64,000 bases of DNA from Chitinophaga sp. S165 (GCF_003182155.1 NZ_QGTG01000002.1:945646-1009645), one strand, 5' to 3'; counted from the first letter of the stretch, positions 27,056 through 36,241 are shown. A program made the numbers and translations. The notes: generated by a model not told the origin, from the sequence alone.

Positions 27056-27652
27056 ATGGCGGTTAAAAATTTTGTTGTAGCAAGTTTTAGTGATGAGGCG
27101 GTGTTGTTTCCGGCAGTGAAAAAAGTAAGAACTGCAGGTTACAAGATTCACGATGTGTACACTCCTTTTCCGGTGCATGGTCTTGACCACGCATTAGGTC
27201 TGCGGGAAACCAGCCTGCATACTGCCGGCTTCATATACGGTATCACCGGTACTACTACGGCATTATCCTGCATGAGCTGGGTATTTAACTCTGACTGGCC
27301 AATGAATATAGGTGGTAAGCCACACTTTCCGCTGCCAGCGTTCATTCCTATCACTTTCGAGTTAACGGTATTGTTCTCTGCAGTTGGTATGGTGCTTACA
27401 TTCTGCTACCTGTGTCAGCTGGCTCCTTTTGTAAAGAAGCATATCTTCCATCCCCGTCAGACAGACGATTTGTTTGTAATGGCGATAGAAGTTACGTCAA
27501 AGACCAATACTGAAGAGCTGAAAAGCTTCCTCGCAAGTGTTGGCGGACAGCAGATCAACGAGCAACGTGCTGAAGCAGGTTGGTGGTATGGCAGTTTCGC
27601 CAAAGACGACCGCCTGTTTGAGACTAAACGGGTAGAAGCTGTAAACGCATAA
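27056..27652 (+). CDS. actD: Alternative complex III subunit ActD (DUF3341)
   Basis: Membrane subunit of 198 residues. DUF3341 proteins have an N-terminal soluble part (VVASFSDEAVLFPAVKKVR), two membrane helices (about 60-80 and 100-125) separated by the conserved NIGGKPHFPLPAFIPITFE segment, and a C-terminal soluble domain. All are present. In ACIII structures ActD bridges the membrane subunits; it holds no cofactor. Its position directly after actC supports the assignment. Confidence 0.95.
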   Translation: MAVKNFVVASFSDEAVLFPAVKKVRTAGYKIHDVYTPFPVHGLDHALGLRETSLHTAGFIYGITGTTTALSCMSWVFNSDWPMNIGGKPHFPLPAFIPITFELTVLFSAVGMVLTFCYLCQLAPFVKKHIFHPRQTDDLFVMAIEVTSKTNTEELKSFLASVGGQQINEQRAEAGWWYGSFAKDDRLFETKRVEAVNA

Positions 27653-27669
27653 ACTCAGAATTTAAAACT

Positions 27670-27695
27670 TTCCGGAGAAGGGACCCTTCCCGGAA
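27670..27695 (+). other. Stable hairpin between actD and actE
   Basis: TTCCGGAGAAGGG pairs with CCCTTCCCGGAA with a single bulge. No T-run follows, so it is more likely an mRNA stability or processing element than a terminator. Confidence 0.45.
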
Positions 27696-27733
27696 GGAGC
27701 ACACAGAACATAAGCTTGAATTATAATATACAG

Positions 27734-28381
27734 ATGAAAAGGACTTCCAACATATTGATCGCGGCTGCTTTGGTAAGTGGAGCTTTGTTATCGGCATGCG
27801 GAAAGAACAACAGGAAACCCGGCTCTCATTACATGCCGGACATGGTTGAATCCCGTGCTTACGAGTTCTATAGTGAGCGTCTTTCTACAATGAAGCCAGT
27901 AGAAGGAACCGTTAAAAGAGGAGAGCTGCTGCCTTACCATCTGAAAGCGGCAGATACCGCACTGGCTAATGCAGTAAAAAATCCACTGATTCTCAATAAA
28001 GCGGATCTGGAGGAAGGAAAACGTTTATTTAATATTTATTGTGGTATCTGTCATGGTACTAAAGCGGACGGTAACGGCCCTCTGTACAATGACGGTAAAG
28101 GACCTTACGTTGCAGCTCCTGCTAACCTGGTGAGCGGTGCGAAGGCCAGCTATACAGAAGGACGTCTGTTCCACGTAATGACCTACGGTTTCAATGCTAT
28201 GGGTAGTTACGCCAGCCAGCTGGATAGAGAGCAGCGTTGGAAAATAGCTGCGTATGTGCGTAGCATACAGAACGGTGGCGCTAATGCATCCACTGTCCTG
28301 GCTAGTGATTCAACCACGGCTGCTTCTGTTGCACCAGCAGCAACAGCGCCAGCGGCACAGGATTCAACAGCGAAACATTAA
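27734..28381 (+). CDS. actE: Alternative complex III subunit ActE, monoheme cytochrome c lipoprotein
   Basis: Lipid-anchored cytochrome c of 215 residues. The start is the ATG at 27734, giving MKRTSNILIAAALVSGALLSAC with a lipobox Cys at residue 22; an upstream TTG is not needed. One heme site, CGICHG near residue 107, and a distal Met in HVMTYGFNAMGSY define a class I cytochrome. The C-terminal tail (after about 185) is an Ala/Ser/Thr-rich linker. It passes electrons from the ACIII core towards the oxidase. Confidence 0.94.
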   Translation: MKRTSNILIAAALVSGALLSACGKNNRKPGSHYMPDMVESRAYEFYSERLSTMKPVEGTVKRGELLPYHLKAADTALANAVKNPLILNKADLEEGKRLFNIYCGICHGTKADGNGPLYNDGKGPYVAAPANLVSGAKASYTEGRLFHVMTYGFNAMGSYASQLDREQRWKIAAYVRSIQNGGANASTVLASDSTTAASVAPAATAPAAQDSTAKH

Positions 28382-28420
28382 GATAAACTAGCATTCAATC
28401 AAGTATTTTAATATACAGTA

Positions 28421-29629
28421 ATGAAGGACCAATTTGTAGTACCGGCAAGATTAAAAAAGACCAGCTTCGTGTTAATGGGCATTGGCTTGCTGACTTTGTT
28501 GATCGGAATTTTTGCATTTCATGGTGAGCATGGCTCCGCACGTCTCTGGGCCGGGCTTCTCCAGAACAGTTCATTCTTTTTACTGATAGCTTTAGCCAGT
28601 ACCTTCTTTATCGGTGCAACTACCCTGGCGCATGGCGGATGGCAGATCGGTTTCCGTCGTGTACCGGAAGCTATTTCAATGGCAGTGCCTGTATTAGGTG
28701 GCATCCTGTTCCTCATACTCATGATCATCGTGTTCGGTGGAAACGATCATATCTACCACTGGTTAAATGCACATCATGTACATGAAGACAAAGTATTAAG
28801 CTGGAAATCAGCCTTCTTAAATAAAGGAATGTTCACAGGTTTCACATTGGTAACAATTGGCCTCTGGATATTCTTTACAATAAAACTGCGTAACATGTCC
28901 ATCGAAGAAGATGGATGGGATCTGAGCGCAGCAACAGGTCGTCGTATCATCTGGAGAAATACAGTATGGTGCGGTGCTTTTATCGTGATCTACACATTGA
29001 GCGTTGGTTCTACCACCCCATGGTTGTGGCTGATGAGTATCGATTCTCACTGGTATTCTACCATGTATAGCTGGTATACCTTCGCAAGCACCTGGGTATC
29101 TGGTATCTCTCTGATCATTCTGTTCCTGGTTCACCTGAAACGTAATGGTTACCTCCCAATGGTAAATGAAGAGCACCTGCATGACCTGGGTAAATTTGCT
29201 TTCGCTTTCAGTATTTTCTGGACATACCTGTGGTTCTCTCAGTATATGCTGATCTGGTATGCTAACATGCCTGAAGAAACAGCTTACTTCCAGCCGCGTG
29301 TTTGGGGCGAATGGAGACCGATCTTCTTCCTGAATCTGCTGATCAACTTCATCACTCCTTTACTGTATCTGATGAAACGCGATACCAAACGTAACTACTC
29401 TTCCATGGTATTCATCTCTATCCTGATCATCTTTGGTCACTGGCTGGATTTCTGGCAGATGGTAGGTCCTGGTACTTACGGACACCTGGTGTTCCCGTGG
29501 TACGAAGCAGGTCTGGGTCTTGGTTTCGTAGGTGTGATCATATTCCTGGTAACCAACAACCTGGCAAAGGCTCCGCTGGTTCCGAAGAATCATCCTTATC
29601 TCAAAGAAAGTATTGTACACCATACCTGA
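28421..29629 (+). CDS. actF: Alternative complex III subunit ActF, quinol:cytochrome c oxidoreductase membrane subunit
   Basis: Second large membrane subunit of ACIII, 402 residues with about ten helices, distantly related to ActC. The family pattern is visible in WLWLMSIDSHWYSTMYSWY near residue 202 and SQYMLIWYANMPEETAYF near residue 272. The Tyr/Trp-rich loops match ActF annotations in Bacteroidota. In solved complexes ActF lacks its own cofactor and may contribute to proton movement. It closes the act part of the locus; coxB begins 91 bases later. Confidence 0.94.
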   Translation: MKDQFVVPARLKKTSFVLMGIGLLTLLIGIFAFHGEHGSARLWAGLLQNSSFFLLIALASTFFIGATTLAHGGWQIGFRRVPEAISMAVPVLGGILFLILMIIVFGGNDHIYHWLNAHHVHEDKVLSWKSAFLNKGMFTGFTLVTIGLWIFFTIKLRNMSIEEDGWDLSAATGRRIIWRNTVWCGAFIVIYTLSVGSTTPWLWLMSIDSHWYSTMYSWYTFASTWVSGISLIILFLVHLKRNGYLPMVNEEHLHDLGKFAFAFSIFWTYLWFSQYMLIWYANMPEETAYFQPRVWGEWRPIFFLNLLINFITPLLYLMKRDTKRNYSSMVFISILIIFGHWLDFWQMVGPGTYGHLVFPWYEAGLGLGFVGVIIFLVTNNLAKAPLVPKNHPYLKESIVHHT

Positions 29630-29720
29630 TCATCGAGCATGTAATGGAGACCCGGTGTAATAACCGGTAGTGATAGGTAATAACGAAAAGCATTAGATAA
29701 CTTAATTATTTCAAATAGCA

Positions 29721-30788
29721 ATGTCAGGATATTTAGCAGTCTTAGTTGTTGTGCTCATATTCGTAGTCATCTTCCAGATTGCGAAGGCCAGCGAGTATGT
29801 GTCCATATTGAAGGGAGAAAAGAAGGCGCGTCAGCAGACTAACCGTGTGAATGGTTTCCTGTTGATCATCTTCCTTATACTGGGCCTGATAGGTGTGTAT
29901 TACTGTAACGACATCCTGAAGGGTAAGATTGTTATGGAGGCCGCCTCTGTACAGGGTAAAGGGATCGATAGTATGATCATGACTACCCTGATCATTACCG
30001 GTATCGTGTTCGTGATCACACAGATCTTACTTTTCTGGTTCGCGTTTAAATATCAGGAGAAAGAAGGACGTCAGGCCTTTTACTTCCCTCATAACAATAA
30101 GCTGGAGTTAATATGGACGGTTATTCCGGCCATAGCGCTCACTATCCTGGTGGCCTTCGGTTTAAGACACTGGTTCCGTATCACTTCCGAAGCTCCAAAA
30201 GATGCGATGGTTGTTGAGATCACCGGTAAGCAGTTCAACTGGTTGATCCGTTACCCAGGTAAAGATGGTCAGTTGGGCCGTAAGTTCTTTAAAAATATCA
30301 ACGATGCTAACAATCCTGTAGGTCAGGATTGGGAAGATCAGCTGAACAAGGATGACTACATGGCTACAGAAATGCACCTGGTGGTTAACAAACCTGTAAA
30401 ACTGATTATCGGCTCCCGCGATGTAATACATGACGTTGGTTTGTCTCACTTCCGTATGAAGATGGATGCTGTTCCAGGTATTCCTACTACACTGTGGTTT
30501 ACTCCTACCATCACCACTGCGGATATGAAGAAGAAAACAGATAATCCGGATTTCGTTTACGAAATTTCCTGTGATCAGATGTGTGGTTCAGGTCACTACT
30601 CCATGAAGGCAAATATTGTGGTAGAGACACAGGCTGAATATGATGCATGGGCAGCTAAACAAGTGGCTCAGTATGCAGTAGCTCACCCTGCTCCGGCAGC
30701 AGCACCTGCTACTCCGACAGCAGAAGCTCCGGCGGCAGATACTGCACACCAGGAAAAAGTAGTGGCGGTTAATGACGCTAAACACTAA
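29721..30788 (+). CDS. coxB: Cytochrome c oxidase subunit II (CuA)
   Basis: Subunit that accepts electrons from cytochrome c at the binuclear CuA site. The 355-residue protein has an extra N-terminal membrane segment, two helices of the usual hairpin (about 85-115 and 130-150) and a periplasmic cupredoxin domain. All CuA ligands are present: His237 (VIHDV), Cys284 and Cys288 in SCDQMCGSGHYSM, His292 and Met295. The C-terminus is a Pro/Ala-rich tail of about 40 residues. No CxxCH is fused, so electrons probably come from ActE or the ActA N-terminal heme domain. Confidence 0.96.
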   Translation: MSGYLAVLVVVLIFVVIFQIAKASEYVSILKGEKKARQQTNRVNGFLLIIFLILGLIGVYYCNDILKGKIVMEAASVQGKGIDSMIMTTLIITGIVFVITQILLFWFAFKYQEKEGRQAFYFPHNNKLELIWTVIPAIALTILVAFGLRHWFRITSEAPKDAMVVEITGKQFNWLIRYPGKDGQLGRKFFKNINDANNPVGQDWEDQLNKDDYMATEMHLVVNKPVKLIIGSRDVIHDVGLSHFRMKMDAVPGIPTTLWFTPTITTADMKKKTDNPDFVYEISCDQMCGSGHYSMKANIVVETQAEYDAWAAKQVAQYAVAHPAPAAAPATPTAEAPAADTAHQEKVVAVNDAKH

Positions 30789-30897
30789 ATTTGTTTAGCA
30801 GAAGAGATAATTATTAATAGACGCAGGTATTTTTAAATTATAAGATAAACTGGTAGCGGTACTCCCCGATGACAGTTTTATATAAATAGAACCGATT

Positions 30898-32724
30898 ATG
30901 AGTAACGAAGCAACATTGCACAGTCAGGAGGTAATTCATGGCGCACATGCGCACGATCACGATCACGACGGTCATGATCACCATCATGAAGGCAACTTCA
31001 TTTCGAAGTATGTTTTTAGCCTGGACCATAAAACCATTGCCAAGCAGTTTCTGATTACCGGTATCATCTGGGCTATCATAGGTGCTTTCTTCTCTGTACT
31101 GTTCCGTTTGCAACTGGGTTTCCCGGATGCTACTTTCCCATGGCTGGAAAGCATCCTGGGCCATTGGGCTAAAGGTGGACGTATCACTCCTGAGGCCTAC
31201 TATGCATTGGTAACCATGCATGGTACCATATTGGTATTCTTCGTATTAACAGCCGGTTTGAGCGGTACTTTCTCTAACCTGCTGATCCCTCTGCAGGTAG
31301 GTGCACGCGATATGGCTTCTCCTCTTATGAACTGTATGAGCTACTGGGCCTTCTTCCTGGCCAGCGTAGTGATGATGTCTTCCCTGTTCGTACAGACAGG
31401 TCCTGCTTCCGGTGGTTGGACGGCTTATCCTCCACTGAGTGCACTGGGAGATGCTTCAATCGGTTCTAAAATAGGTATGGACTTATGGTTGATCAGTATG
31501 GCACTGTTCGTTGTTTCGCAGCTGCTGGGTGGTCTGAACTACATTTCCACTATCCTGAATATGCGTACGAAAGGTATGACCATGACGAAGATGCCACTGA
31601 CTATCTGGAGCTTCTTCTTCACAGCCGTACTGGGTGTACTTTCCTTCCCTGTATTATTATCTGGTTTTATCCTGCTGCTGTTTGATCGTCATGCAGGTAC
31701 CAGCTTCTACCTGAGCGAACTGTTCGTTGCCGGTAAAGCACTGCCTAATGAAGGTGGTAGCGCTATCCTGTACCAACACTTGTTCTGGTTCCTCGGTCAC
31801 CCTGAGGTATATATCATTATCCTGCCTGCGATGGGTATGGTATCTGAGATCCTGGCGGTTAACTCCCGCAAACCGATCTTCGGTTACCTCGCGATGGTGG
31901 GTTCTATGTTCGCGATCGTTATCCTGGCGTTCCTCGTATGGGCGCACCACATGTTCGTTACAGGTCTGAATCCGTTCCTGGGTGCATTCTTCGTACTGTT
32001 AACATTGCTGATCGCGGTACCATCTGCCATCAAGGTGTTCAACTGGCTCACTACTATATGGAAAGGTAACCTGCGCTTTACGCCTGGTATGCTGTTCTCT
32101 ATCGGTTTCGTGAGCACATTCATCTCTGGTGGTCTGACAGGTATCTGGCTGGGTAACTCCTCTATCGATATTCACCTGCACGATACATACTTCGTAATTG
32201 CGCACTTCCACATTGTAATGGGTGTGTCTGCATTCTTCGGTACGTTCGCCGGTGTATACCACTGGTTCCCGAAAATGTTTGGTCGTTATCTGAACAATAC
32301 CATTGCTTACATTCACTTCTGGATCACGCTGATCGGTGCTTACCTGATCTTCTGGCCAATGCACTATGAAGGTATGGCGGGTATGCCAAGAAGGTACTAC
32401 GACTACTCCAGCTGGGAGTCTTTCAAACAGTTTACTGAACTGAACCACTTCATCAGCGTAGTAGTGATCTTGGTATTCGCAGCGCAGCTGATGTTCGTGT
32501 TCAACTTCTTCTATAGCATCTTCAAGGGTAGAAAAGTAACTACTACTAACCCATGGAGCTCTACTACACTGGAATGGACTACTCCAATCAATCCTGGTCA
32601 CGGTAACTGGATCGGTGAAATTCCTGAAGTATATCGTTGGCCATATGACTACAGCAAAAACGGTAAGGATTTCATACCGCAGACTGTACCATTGTCACCA
32701 GAAGAAGAGAAAGAAGGTCATTAA
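30898..32724 (+). CDS. coxA: Cytochrome c oxidase subunit I (heme-copper oxidase core)
   Basis: Catalytic 608-residue subunit carrying heme a, heme a3 and CuB; reduces O2 to water and pumps protons. The family signature WFLGHPEVYIIILPAMG near residue 298 contains the CuB His and the His-Tyr crosslink region. WAHHMFVTG near residue 348 holds the His-His pair, and HDTYFVIAHFHIVMG near residue 428 the heme ligands. About twelve membrane helices are visible. The N-terminus before the first helix is an unusual His/Asp-rich segment (HGAHAHDHDHDGHDHHHEG, about residues 17-35). Confidence 0.97.
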   Translation: MSNEATLHSQEVIHGAHAHDHDHDGHDHHHEGNFISKYVFSLDHKTIAKQFLITGIIWAIIGAFFSVLFRLQLGFPDATFPWLESILGHWAKGGRITPEAYYALVTMHGTILVFFVLTAGLSGTFSNLLIPLQVGARDMASPLMNCMSYWAFFLASVVMMSSLFVQTGPASGGWTAYPPLSALGDASIGSKIGMDLWLISMALFVVSQLLGGLNYISTILNMRTKGMTMTKMPLTIWSFFFTAVLGVLSFPVLLSGFILLLFDRHAGTSFYLSELFVAGKALPNEGGSAILYQHLFWFLGHPEVYIIILPAMGMVSEILAVNSRKPIFGYLAMVGSMFAIVILAFLVWAHHMFVTGLNPFLGAFFVLLTLLIAVPSAIKVFNWLTTIWKGNLRFTPGMLFSIGFVSTFISGGLTGIWLGNSSIDIHLHDTYFVIAHFHIVMGVSAFFGTFAGVYHWFPKMFGRYLNNTIAYIHFWITLIGAYLIFWPMHYEGMAGMPRRYYDYSSWESFKQFTELNHFISVVVILVFAAQLMFVFNFFYSIFKGRKVTTTNPWSSTTLEWTTPINPGHGNWIGEIPEVYRWPYDYSKNGKDFIPQTVPLSPEEEKEGH

Positions 32725-32745
32725 TAAGTTGAATTTTTGGGCAAG

Positions 32746-32765
32746 CTACAGGCAAATGCCTGTAG
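32746..32765 (+). other. Hairpin between coxA and heme O synthase gene
   Basis: CTACAGGC and GCCTGTAG pair around AAAT. No T-run follows, so it may tune the relative amounts of the two messages. Confidence 0.4.
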
Positions 32766-32780
32766 ACATGGGCTGAAAAA

Positions 32781-33683
32781 ATGATAAGAGAAAACTCGAT
32801 AAAATTGTCGACATCGTATGCAGTAGCCAGTAAGGTCAGGGATTATTCTCAGTTAATGAAGTTTAATCTCACCATCATGGTTGTGTTTTCAAGTGTAGTG
32901 GGATATCTGCTGGTGCCGGGAGTTGGGTTCAATCTCATAAAAGTTCTTACATTATTTGCTGGTGGATTACTGGTGTCTGGCTCGGCCAACACGATTAATC
33001 AATTACTGGAAAGAGAAACGGATAAGCTGATGGCGCGTACAGCCGTACGCCCTTTACCTTCCGGCCGGATGTCTGAAACAGAAGCCATTATACTGGCGAT
33101 TGTAACAGGCGTATCCGGACTGGTGATCCTGGCGCTCGGTTTCAATCTGCTTTGTGCAGGATTGAGCCTGTTATCCCTGGTGTTATACGGTTTCGTATAT
33201 ACACCCTGGAAAAAATGGAACTCACTGGCGGTGCTGGTGGGTGCTGTGCCAGGTGCACTTCCCCTGCTCATCGGATGGGCCGGAGGAGCAGATGCGATAG
33301 GTGAAGGCGGATGGGCATTATTTGCTATCCAGTTCCTGTGGCAGTTCCCGCACTTCTGGGCTATCGCCTGGATTGGGCACAAGGACTACGCAAGGGCTGG
33401 TTTCAAACTGTTACCCGCCGGAGGAGAACCTAACAAGCTGATCGCGTTACAGGCAGTACTTTACACACTGTTATTGATACCCGCAGGTTTATTACCTTAT
33501 TACCTGCATATCAGTGGCCCGGTTTCTGCGATCGTAGTGTTGCTGGTAACATTGTTCTTCCTGTACCGTGCTGTAAACCTGTACAGGAAATGTGATGTAC
33601 CTGCCGCCAGAAAGCTGATGTTTGGTTCATACATTTATCTGATGATCATGCAGTTTGCATTACTGTTCGATAAGATCGGATAA
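32781..33683 (+). CDS. ctaB: Heme O synthase (protoheme IX farnesyltransferase)
   Basis: Polytopic UbiA-family prenyltransferase of 300 residues that attaches farnesyl to heme b, giving heme O, the precursor of heme A. The first Asp/Asn-rich substrate motif appears as NTINQLLERETDKLMARTAVRPLP (about 72-95), with the catalytic N..xxD..D pattern. The second region WKKWNSLAVLVGAVPGALP follows. Nine helices are expected. Its place inside the oxidase locus fits. A heme A synthase (CtaA) gene is not seen in the window. Confidence 0.95.
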   Translation: MIRENSIKLSTSYAVASKVRDYSQLMKFNLTIMVVFSSVVGYLLVPGVGFNLIKVLTLFAGGLLVSGSANTINQLLERETDKLMARTAVRPLPSGRMSETEAIILAIVTGVSGLVILALGFNLLCAGLSLLSLVLYGFVYTPWKKWNSLAVLVGAVPGALPLLIGWAGGADAIGEGGWALFAIQFLWQFPHFWAIAWIGHKDYARAGFKLLPAGGEPNKLIALQAVLYTLLLIPAGLLPYYLHISGPVSAIVVLLVTLFFLYRAVNLYRKCDVPAARKLMFGSYIYLMIMQFALLFDKIG

Positions 33684-33705
33684 TCAATTTTTGAAACAAG
33701 GAGTG

Positions 33706-34269
33706 ATGGACGCAATGAGCTTACAACGAAAGAAAATACATCCGCATAAATATTCCCTATGGATTGCTATGGGTAGCATTACCATGATGTTCATCGGGTT
33801 TACAAGTGCATATGTAGTAAAGCGTGCGCAGGCAAACTGGTTCACCTTTCAGTTGCCGGTTATCTTCTGGATCTCCACTGCAATCATTCTGACCAGCAGT
33901 GCAACCATACAGATGGCGGTAAAGCAGTTCCGTAACAGGAATATGCAGCGGTATAAACAGCTGATCACGCTGACCGCAATTCTGGGAGTGGCTTTTGCAG
34001 TGTGTCAGTGGATAGGTTTCAAACAGATGAACGATATGGGGCTTCCGTTAAACGGGCCGGCATCCGTATCTTTCATTTACGTAATAGTGAGCGTACACTT
34101 ATTGCACGTATTAGGTGGAGTTGTAGCGCTGCTGATCATGTTTGGCAGAGCCTTCCGCACAAGGGTACGTACTTACAGTGCCGTTCCGATAGAAGTGGCC
34201 GCCACATATTGGCATTTTGTGGACGCGTTATGGATTTACCTGTTGATATTTCTGAGTATTGCCAGATAA
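33706..34269 (+). CDS. Cytochrome c oxidase subunit III, first copy
   Basis: Membrane subunit of 187 residues with five helices, a short form of COX3. The chosen ATG (33706) follows AAGGAG closely; a second ATG at 33715 is also possible, and a longer in-frame form would overlap the heme O synthase gene. Family features are SAYVVKRAQANWF after the first helix, FIYVIVSVHLLHVLGGVVALL and VEVAATYWHFVDALWIYL-like C-terminal sequence (IEVAATYWHFVDALW). It is followed by a second subunit III gene; the pair is common in this phylum. Confidence 0.9.
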   Translation: MDAMSLQRKKIHPHKYSLWIAMGSITMMFIGFTSAYVVKRAQANWFTFQLPVIFWISTAIILTSSATIQMAVKQFRNRNMQRYKQLITLTAILGVAFAVCQWIGFKQMNDMGLPLNGPASVSFIYVIVSVHLLHVLGGVVALLIMFGRAFRTRVRTYSAVPIEVAATYWHFVDALWIYLLIFLSIAR

Positions 34270-34299
34270 ACTTTCTAAAAATTAATTACAAAACAAACA

Positions 34300-34974
34300 A
34301 TGGATACAGCAGTTACAGCGAAGAAAAAATGGTGGTCCGGGGGACATTCTCCTTTTAATGTTAGCTACGGAAAGTTGATGATGTGGTACTTCCTGATGTC
34401 AGATGCCTTTACTTTTGGAGCATTGCTGATATCATATGGTACGATCCGCTTCATGAGCACTTCCTGGCCTGATCCCAATGAGGTGTTCCATGCATTCCCT
34501 GGTATGGGACATGCCGATCTGCCACTGGTATTTGTGAGCTTGATGACCTTCATCCTGATCATGAGTTCCGTGACAATGGTATTGGCTGTACACGCTGGCC
34601 ACATGAGAGACCGTAAGGCCGTTGCAAAATGGATGGTCTGGACTATCATCGGTGGTATCGCCTTCCTGTCCTGTCAGGCATGGGAATGGACGCACTTGTA
34701 TCATTCCGGCGCATGGTGGGGACGCAATCCTTTCACGAATGTTGACGGAACTATTGCTTCTACGAACTTTACCAACTTCTTCTTTACTATCACTGGTTTC
34801 CACGGTTTACACGTAACTTCCGGTGTTGTGCTGAACATTATCATTCTGGCTAACGTGCTGAAAGGTACCTATGAAGAAAGAGGCCACTATGAAATGGTTG
34901 AAAAGGTTGGTTTATACTGGCACTTTGTAGACCTGGTATGGGTATTCGTATTCACTTGTTTCTATCTGCTGTGA
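34300..34974 (+). CDS. coxC: Cytochrome c oxidase subunit III, second copy
   Basis: A 224-residue COX3-family membrane protein. It shows KLMMWYFLMSDAFTFGALL in the first helix, SCQAWEWTHLYHSGAW in the middle and FHGLHVTSGVVLNIIILA plus VGLYWHFVDLVWVFVFTCFY at the end. The final WHFVDLVW motif matches WHFVDALW of the first copy, showing they are paralogues. This copy keeps the longer periplasmic loop. It lies 30 bases after the first copy. Confidence 0.93.
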   Translation: MDTAVTAKKKWWSGGHSPFNVSYGKLMMWYFLMSDAFTFGALLISYGTIRFMSTSWPDPNEVFHAFPGMGHADLPLVFVSLMTFILIMSSVTMVLAVHAGHMRDRKAVAKWMVWTIIGGIAFLSCQAWEWTHLYHSGAWWGRNPFTNVDGTIASTNFTNFFFTITGFHGLHVTSGVVLNIIILANVLKGTYEERGHYEMVEKVGLYWHFVDLVWVFVFTCFYLL

Positions 34975-35025
34975 TCGGAGACTGGTAAGTATTTGTAATC
35001 TGGAATTTTAAAAAAGAAAAAACTA

Positions 35026-35427
35026 ATGGAACATACACATACAGGAGCAGCGCACGAAGAGCATGCACACGATTCTTCCACCAAATCCATCTGGAAAACG
35101 TTCTGGATATTATTAGCGATCACCGTTTTTGAAGTAGGTCTGGCATTCCTTTACCTGGAATACGACTTTATGGCAAGATGGGCGCTGAACGGTATCTTCG
35201 TTACGCTGACAATTGTAAAGGCATTCTTTATCGTTGCTGAATTCATGCACTTACGTCATGAGATCAGAAATCTGATTATGACCATTCTGATGCCTTTGCT
35301 GCTGTTCGTATGGTTCATCATTGCCTTCCTGGCAGATGGTGATTCATGGAAGAACATGCGTAAGAACCTGTCTCCAGGTACACCCGCACCGACAGAGCAC
35401 GCTACTAAGGCGCCGGCACATCACTAA
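35026..35427 (+). CDS. Cytochrome c oxidase subunit IV family protein
   Basis: Small 133-residue membrane protein of the prokaryotic COX4 type with three helices (about 27-47, 57-78, 83-105). The His-rich start (EHTHTGAAHEEHAHDSS) before the first helix resembles the tails of ActC and CoxA in this locus, and the C-terminal end is again His-containing. In related oxidases this subunit stabilises the core. A strong hairpin follows the gene. Confidence 0.88.
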   Translation: MEHTHTGAAHEEHAHDSSTKSIWKTFWILLAITVFEVGLAFLYLEYDFMARWALNGIFVTLTIVKAFFIVAEFMHLRHEIRNLIMTILMPLLLFVWFIIAFLADGDSWKNMRKNLSPGTPAPTEHATKAPAHH

Positions 35428-35446
35428 AAATAACCTACATTATATG

Positions 35447-35502
35447 TTACGCTTTACAGGTGCTGCCCCAACGTTTGGCAGTATTTGTAAAGCGTAATTT
35501 TT
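35447..35502 (+). terminator. Terminator or attenuator between subunit IV and SCO genes
   Basis: The 12-base arms TTACGCTTTACA (35447-35458) and TGTAAAGCGTAA (35486-35497), an inner CTGCC/GGCAG pairing and an immediate TTTTT make a full intrinsic terminator in the middle of the locus. No -7 box is visible between it and the SCO gene, so partial read-through is likely. Confidence 0.75.
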
Positions 35503-35551
35503 ATCTGACAATTTAAAACTACAGGCCATTACCAGAAGAGGACTCATAGGG

Positions 35552-36241
35552 ATGATGCTGGCAGTATTAGTGCCACTAACGGGTTACCTGATAGTAGATC
35601 ATTATGGTAGGGATGTTGTACCCATCCCCCGTTATTATATCCCTGAAAAGGTAGATACTATAGATAAGAACGGTACTATCACTTACGATACCACTTTCCA
35701 TGTGGTCAAAGACTTTGCACTCACCAATCAGATGGGCAAGCAGGTAAGTCTGAAAGATTTACCTAACAAAGTCATACTCGTGAATTTCTTCTTCACCTCC
35801 TGCCCCAGCATCTGTCCGAAGATGATGGCTAATCTCGAAAAAGTGCAGCAGGCTTACGTTAAAAACGACACTTTACTACAGCTGGTTTCAATAACAGTAG
35901 ATCCTGAAAGGGACTCTTCTGAACAGCTGCGAATGTATGGTGTGAAGAAAGGCATCAACCCTGACAACTGGTGGTTGGTTACAGGCGATAAAAAAGAGAT
36001 CTACGACTGGGCAAGGAACGAGGTGTATGTAAGTGTGACACAGGGAGATGGTGGACCAGATGACTTCATTCATACGGAGAAACTGGTGTTACTGGATAAA
36101 GATCATCACATCCGCGGATATTACGATGGCCTGGACTCTAATGCAGTGCGCAGATGTGCAAACGATATTGCAGTACTGCACCTGGAAAAAGACAAGCACA
36201 GACCAGGATTATTGAAACGGCTTTTTTCAACAACAGAATAG
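35552..36241 (+). CDS. SCO family copper chaperone for cytochrome c oxidase
   Basis: Membrane-anchored thioredoxin-fold protein expected to deliver copper to the CuA site of CoxB. The motif TSCPSICPKMM (Cys84 and Cys88) and the distal His in DDFIHTEKL form the metal site. The N-terminus is uncertain: starting at the tandem ATG codons at 35552/35555 removes the basic residues expected before a signal anchor, while the frame stays open back to 35498 and reads ITRRGLIG from an ATT at 35528. A non-standard ATT start is therefore possible. I annotate the ATG. Confidence 0.9.
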   Translation: MMLAVLVPLTGYLIVDHYGRDVVPIPRYYIPEKVDTIDKNGTITYDTTFHVVKDFALTNQMGKQVSLKDLPNKVILVNFFFTSCPSICPKMMANLEKVQQAYVKNDTLLQLVSITVDPERDSSEQLRMYGVKKGINPDNWWLVTGDKKEIYDWARNEVYVSVTQGDGGPDDFIHTEKLVLLDKDHHIRGYYDGLDSNAVRRCANDIAVLHLEKDKHRPGLLKRLFSTTE

